Source: an uncultured Bacteroidota bacterium (GTDB lineage: Bacteria > Bacteroidota > Bacteroidia > Chitinophagales > Saprospiraceae). From it: 6,506 nt of DNA. Shown here in pieces: positions 5,615 through 6,506 of this stretch (position 1 is its first letter; every line of letters begins with the position of its first letter). The stretch spans positions 1 to 6,506 of the forward strand of contig CALEYM010000751.1 in the NCBI GenBank assembly GCA_937926185.1. The letters run 5' to 3'. Under the pieces are notes generated by a model, which was not told where the DNA came from, did no database searches, and saw nothing but the letters and a program-made list of their open reading frames with translations. The translations under genes and the position numbers were made by a program.

Positions 5615-6142
5615 TCACACCAATTGCACTTCCAGGAGGCGCCGCGCCAGCCGGTGCAAGGCGTCCTGAACGCGGCGTACCTGTTCTGGTGAAGGGCGTT
5701 TGACACCGGATAAGTATTGGCGCAACAGCGTGGGATTCATGCCGGCCTCTTTGGCCACCGCTACAATTTTTACCGCTTCGAAAGTTTCCGGTCGCAAAAG
5801 GGGAGAGACAGGCAAAAAAGCGCCCGGTTCAGGTAACCACGCATCGGGCAGTTTTTCCATATTGGAAATGGCCTCAGCAACAGCCTGGTTTCCCTCAAAA
5901 GCAGTAATTTGAAACCAAATACCCGTCTCCGGGTGTGCAAATATGTTGTACAGATCAATTTTGCCGGATTTCAACTGTTGAAGCCGCTCGGCAGAAACAG
6001 CCACCGCAATATAACGCGGCAGTACTTCTTCCACATCGACAGCGAGGCAAAGGTATTGTCCGCCCACCAGGTCTTTTGCGACAAACAGCTGTGCAATGTC
6101 ATGCCAAATGAGCGTTTCCTGTACTGTTAAAATAATCTTCAT
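5615..6142 (-). CDS. Two-domain protein with C-terminal XRE-like helix-turn-helix, antitoxin-like
   Basis: The 175-residue product splits into two parts. Residues 1 to about 95 (LFVAKDLVGGQYLCLAVD, then RYIAVAVSAERLQQLKSGKIDLYNIFAHPETG) look like a small alpha/beta domain of the DUF6575 type; I give that name from memory. Residues 122-175, with AKEAGMNPTLLRQYLSGVKRPSPEQVRRVQDALHRLARRLLEV, look like the DNA-binding helix-turn-helix at the C-terminus of many HicB-like antitoxins of Bacteroidota. The ATG at 6142 overlaps the stop of the gene before it (ATGA, 6139-6142), so the two are probably translationally coupled. Taken together, an autoregulating antitoxin is a reasonable reading, but no toxin family is recognised in the partner. 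It could instead be a plain transcription regulator. The HTH is convincing; the function is inferred. Confidence 0.75.
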   Translation of the reverse strand: MKIILTVQETLIWHDIAQLFVAKDLVGGQYLCLAVDVEEVLPRYIAVAVSAERLQQLKSGKIDLYNIFAHPETGIWFQITAFEGNQAVAEAISNMEKLPDAWLPEPGAFLPVSPLLRPETFEAVKIVAVAKEAGMNPTLLRQYLSGVKRPSPEQVRRVQDALHRLARRLLEVQLV

Positions 6143-6506
6143 TCTTCAATAATATGAATCGTTTGCAAATCAAACCCGGTACTGCGCCACCATGAATAAT
6201 GATGCGAGTTATTACCAGTTTGTAGGATCAAGCCATCTTTTCCGGTTAAGTCAACCTGAAAAATCGGCTTGGAACGCATGGCAGGAAGTAGTCGCCGCAA
6301 TTGCCGTACTGCCTCAAGGTCGTCAAAAACGGACAGCGAACGTGCGATACATTCACTGACCTGAAAAACCTTGCGCGGAAACCGGCGACGGTGCGACCAA
6401 AAATCGCTGGCATCCGGCGGGATGCTTCCCAATCGAAAAAACAAGTTTTCAGGGGAAAACGCTTCGTCGGGAGGACAATCGGGCGGAAGTGCTTCAAACC
6501 AAGTCA
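6139..6506 (-). CDS. Uncharacterised protein, 5' end cut by the window edge; partner of the HTH gene
   Basis: The frame is open to the right edge, so the true start lies outside. The 121 visible residues run from TWFEALPPDCPPDEAF, through FFRLGSIPPDASDFWSHRR and ECIARSLSVFDDLEAVRQL, to NNSHHYSWW near the end. A TTG at 6444 could be misread as the start, but the preceding 20 codons read naturally and share the Pro/Asp-rich style. I do not recognise the family; it resembles in layout uncharacterised Bacteroidota proteins with an FYRL...SH...ARGLSVF pattern. The stop TGA overlaps the ATG of the HTH gene. A small protein placed just before an HTH antitoxin-like gene suggests a toxin-first operon, as in hicAB and higBA, but no catalytic motif can be named. 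No membrane segment is visible. Coding status is likely from the overlap and amino-acid composition. Confidence 0.7.
   Translation of the reverse strand, partial: TWFEALPPDCPPDEAFSPENLFFRLGSIPPDASDFWSHRRRFPRKVFQVSECIARSLSVFDDLEAVRQLRRLLPAMRSKPIFQVDLTGKDGLILQTGNNSHHYSWWRSTGFDLQTIHIIEE

Noticed and set aside
6246..6497. Minus-strand 83-codon frame starting with ATG at 6497
   Set aside because: It lies in a different frame from the 6139-6506 gene, stops inside it, and lacks the ATGA coupling to the HTH gene.

Overview
The window looks like a chromosomal segment of a Bacteroidota bacterium, possibly from the Saprospiria/Chitinophagia side. The evidence is the sliding-clamp protein ending in LVMPVMLNN, the M16-family protein with the bacterial REKRGYTY motif, the lack of Shine-Dalgarno sequences at starts, and TAnnTTTG octamers of the Bacteroidota -7 type upstream of two genes. 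The lineage below phylum is a guess from protein style, not a search.

Layout, left to right. Positions 1-288 are non-coding, with small repeats and an 18-bp palindrome flanked by a 13-bp direct repeat. Positions 289-1557 (minus) encode an M16 peptidase-family protein whose HxxEH zinc site is lost, so it should be a non-catalytic subunit. Positions 1558-2030 are a 473-bp divergent intergenic region with a cluster of DnaA-box-like 9-mers, a candidate dnaN promoter element and a short tandem repeat that runs into the dnaN start codon. Positions 2031-3149 (plus) are dnaN, the DNA polymerase III sliding clamp. Two inverted repeats then lie between dnaN and a convergent AT-rich gene at 3216-3620 (minus) for a four-helix-bundle protein of the S23/23S-rRNA-IVS family.

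Upstream of that small gene, 3689-3835 holds a striking structure: a 38-bp unit present twice in direct orientation and once inverted, giving 46-bp arms with one mismatch around a 55-bp centre. Next comes comM/yifB (3861-5423, minus), an AAA+ ATPase linked to processing of incoming DNA in natural transformation, whose leader carries a 9-bp tandem repeat. The right end (5615-6506, minus) is a two-gene unit with an ATGA overlap: an unrecognised protein cut by the window edge, followed by a protein with a C-terminal XRE-like helix-turn-helix. Its layout resembles a toxin-antitoxin pair.

The housekeeping genes (dnaN, comM, M16) are ordinary. The accessory signal is concentrated in the S23 gene with its palindromic surroundings and in the overlapping pair at the right edge. 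No RNA genes, CRISPR arrays, transposase genes or riboswitches were seen.
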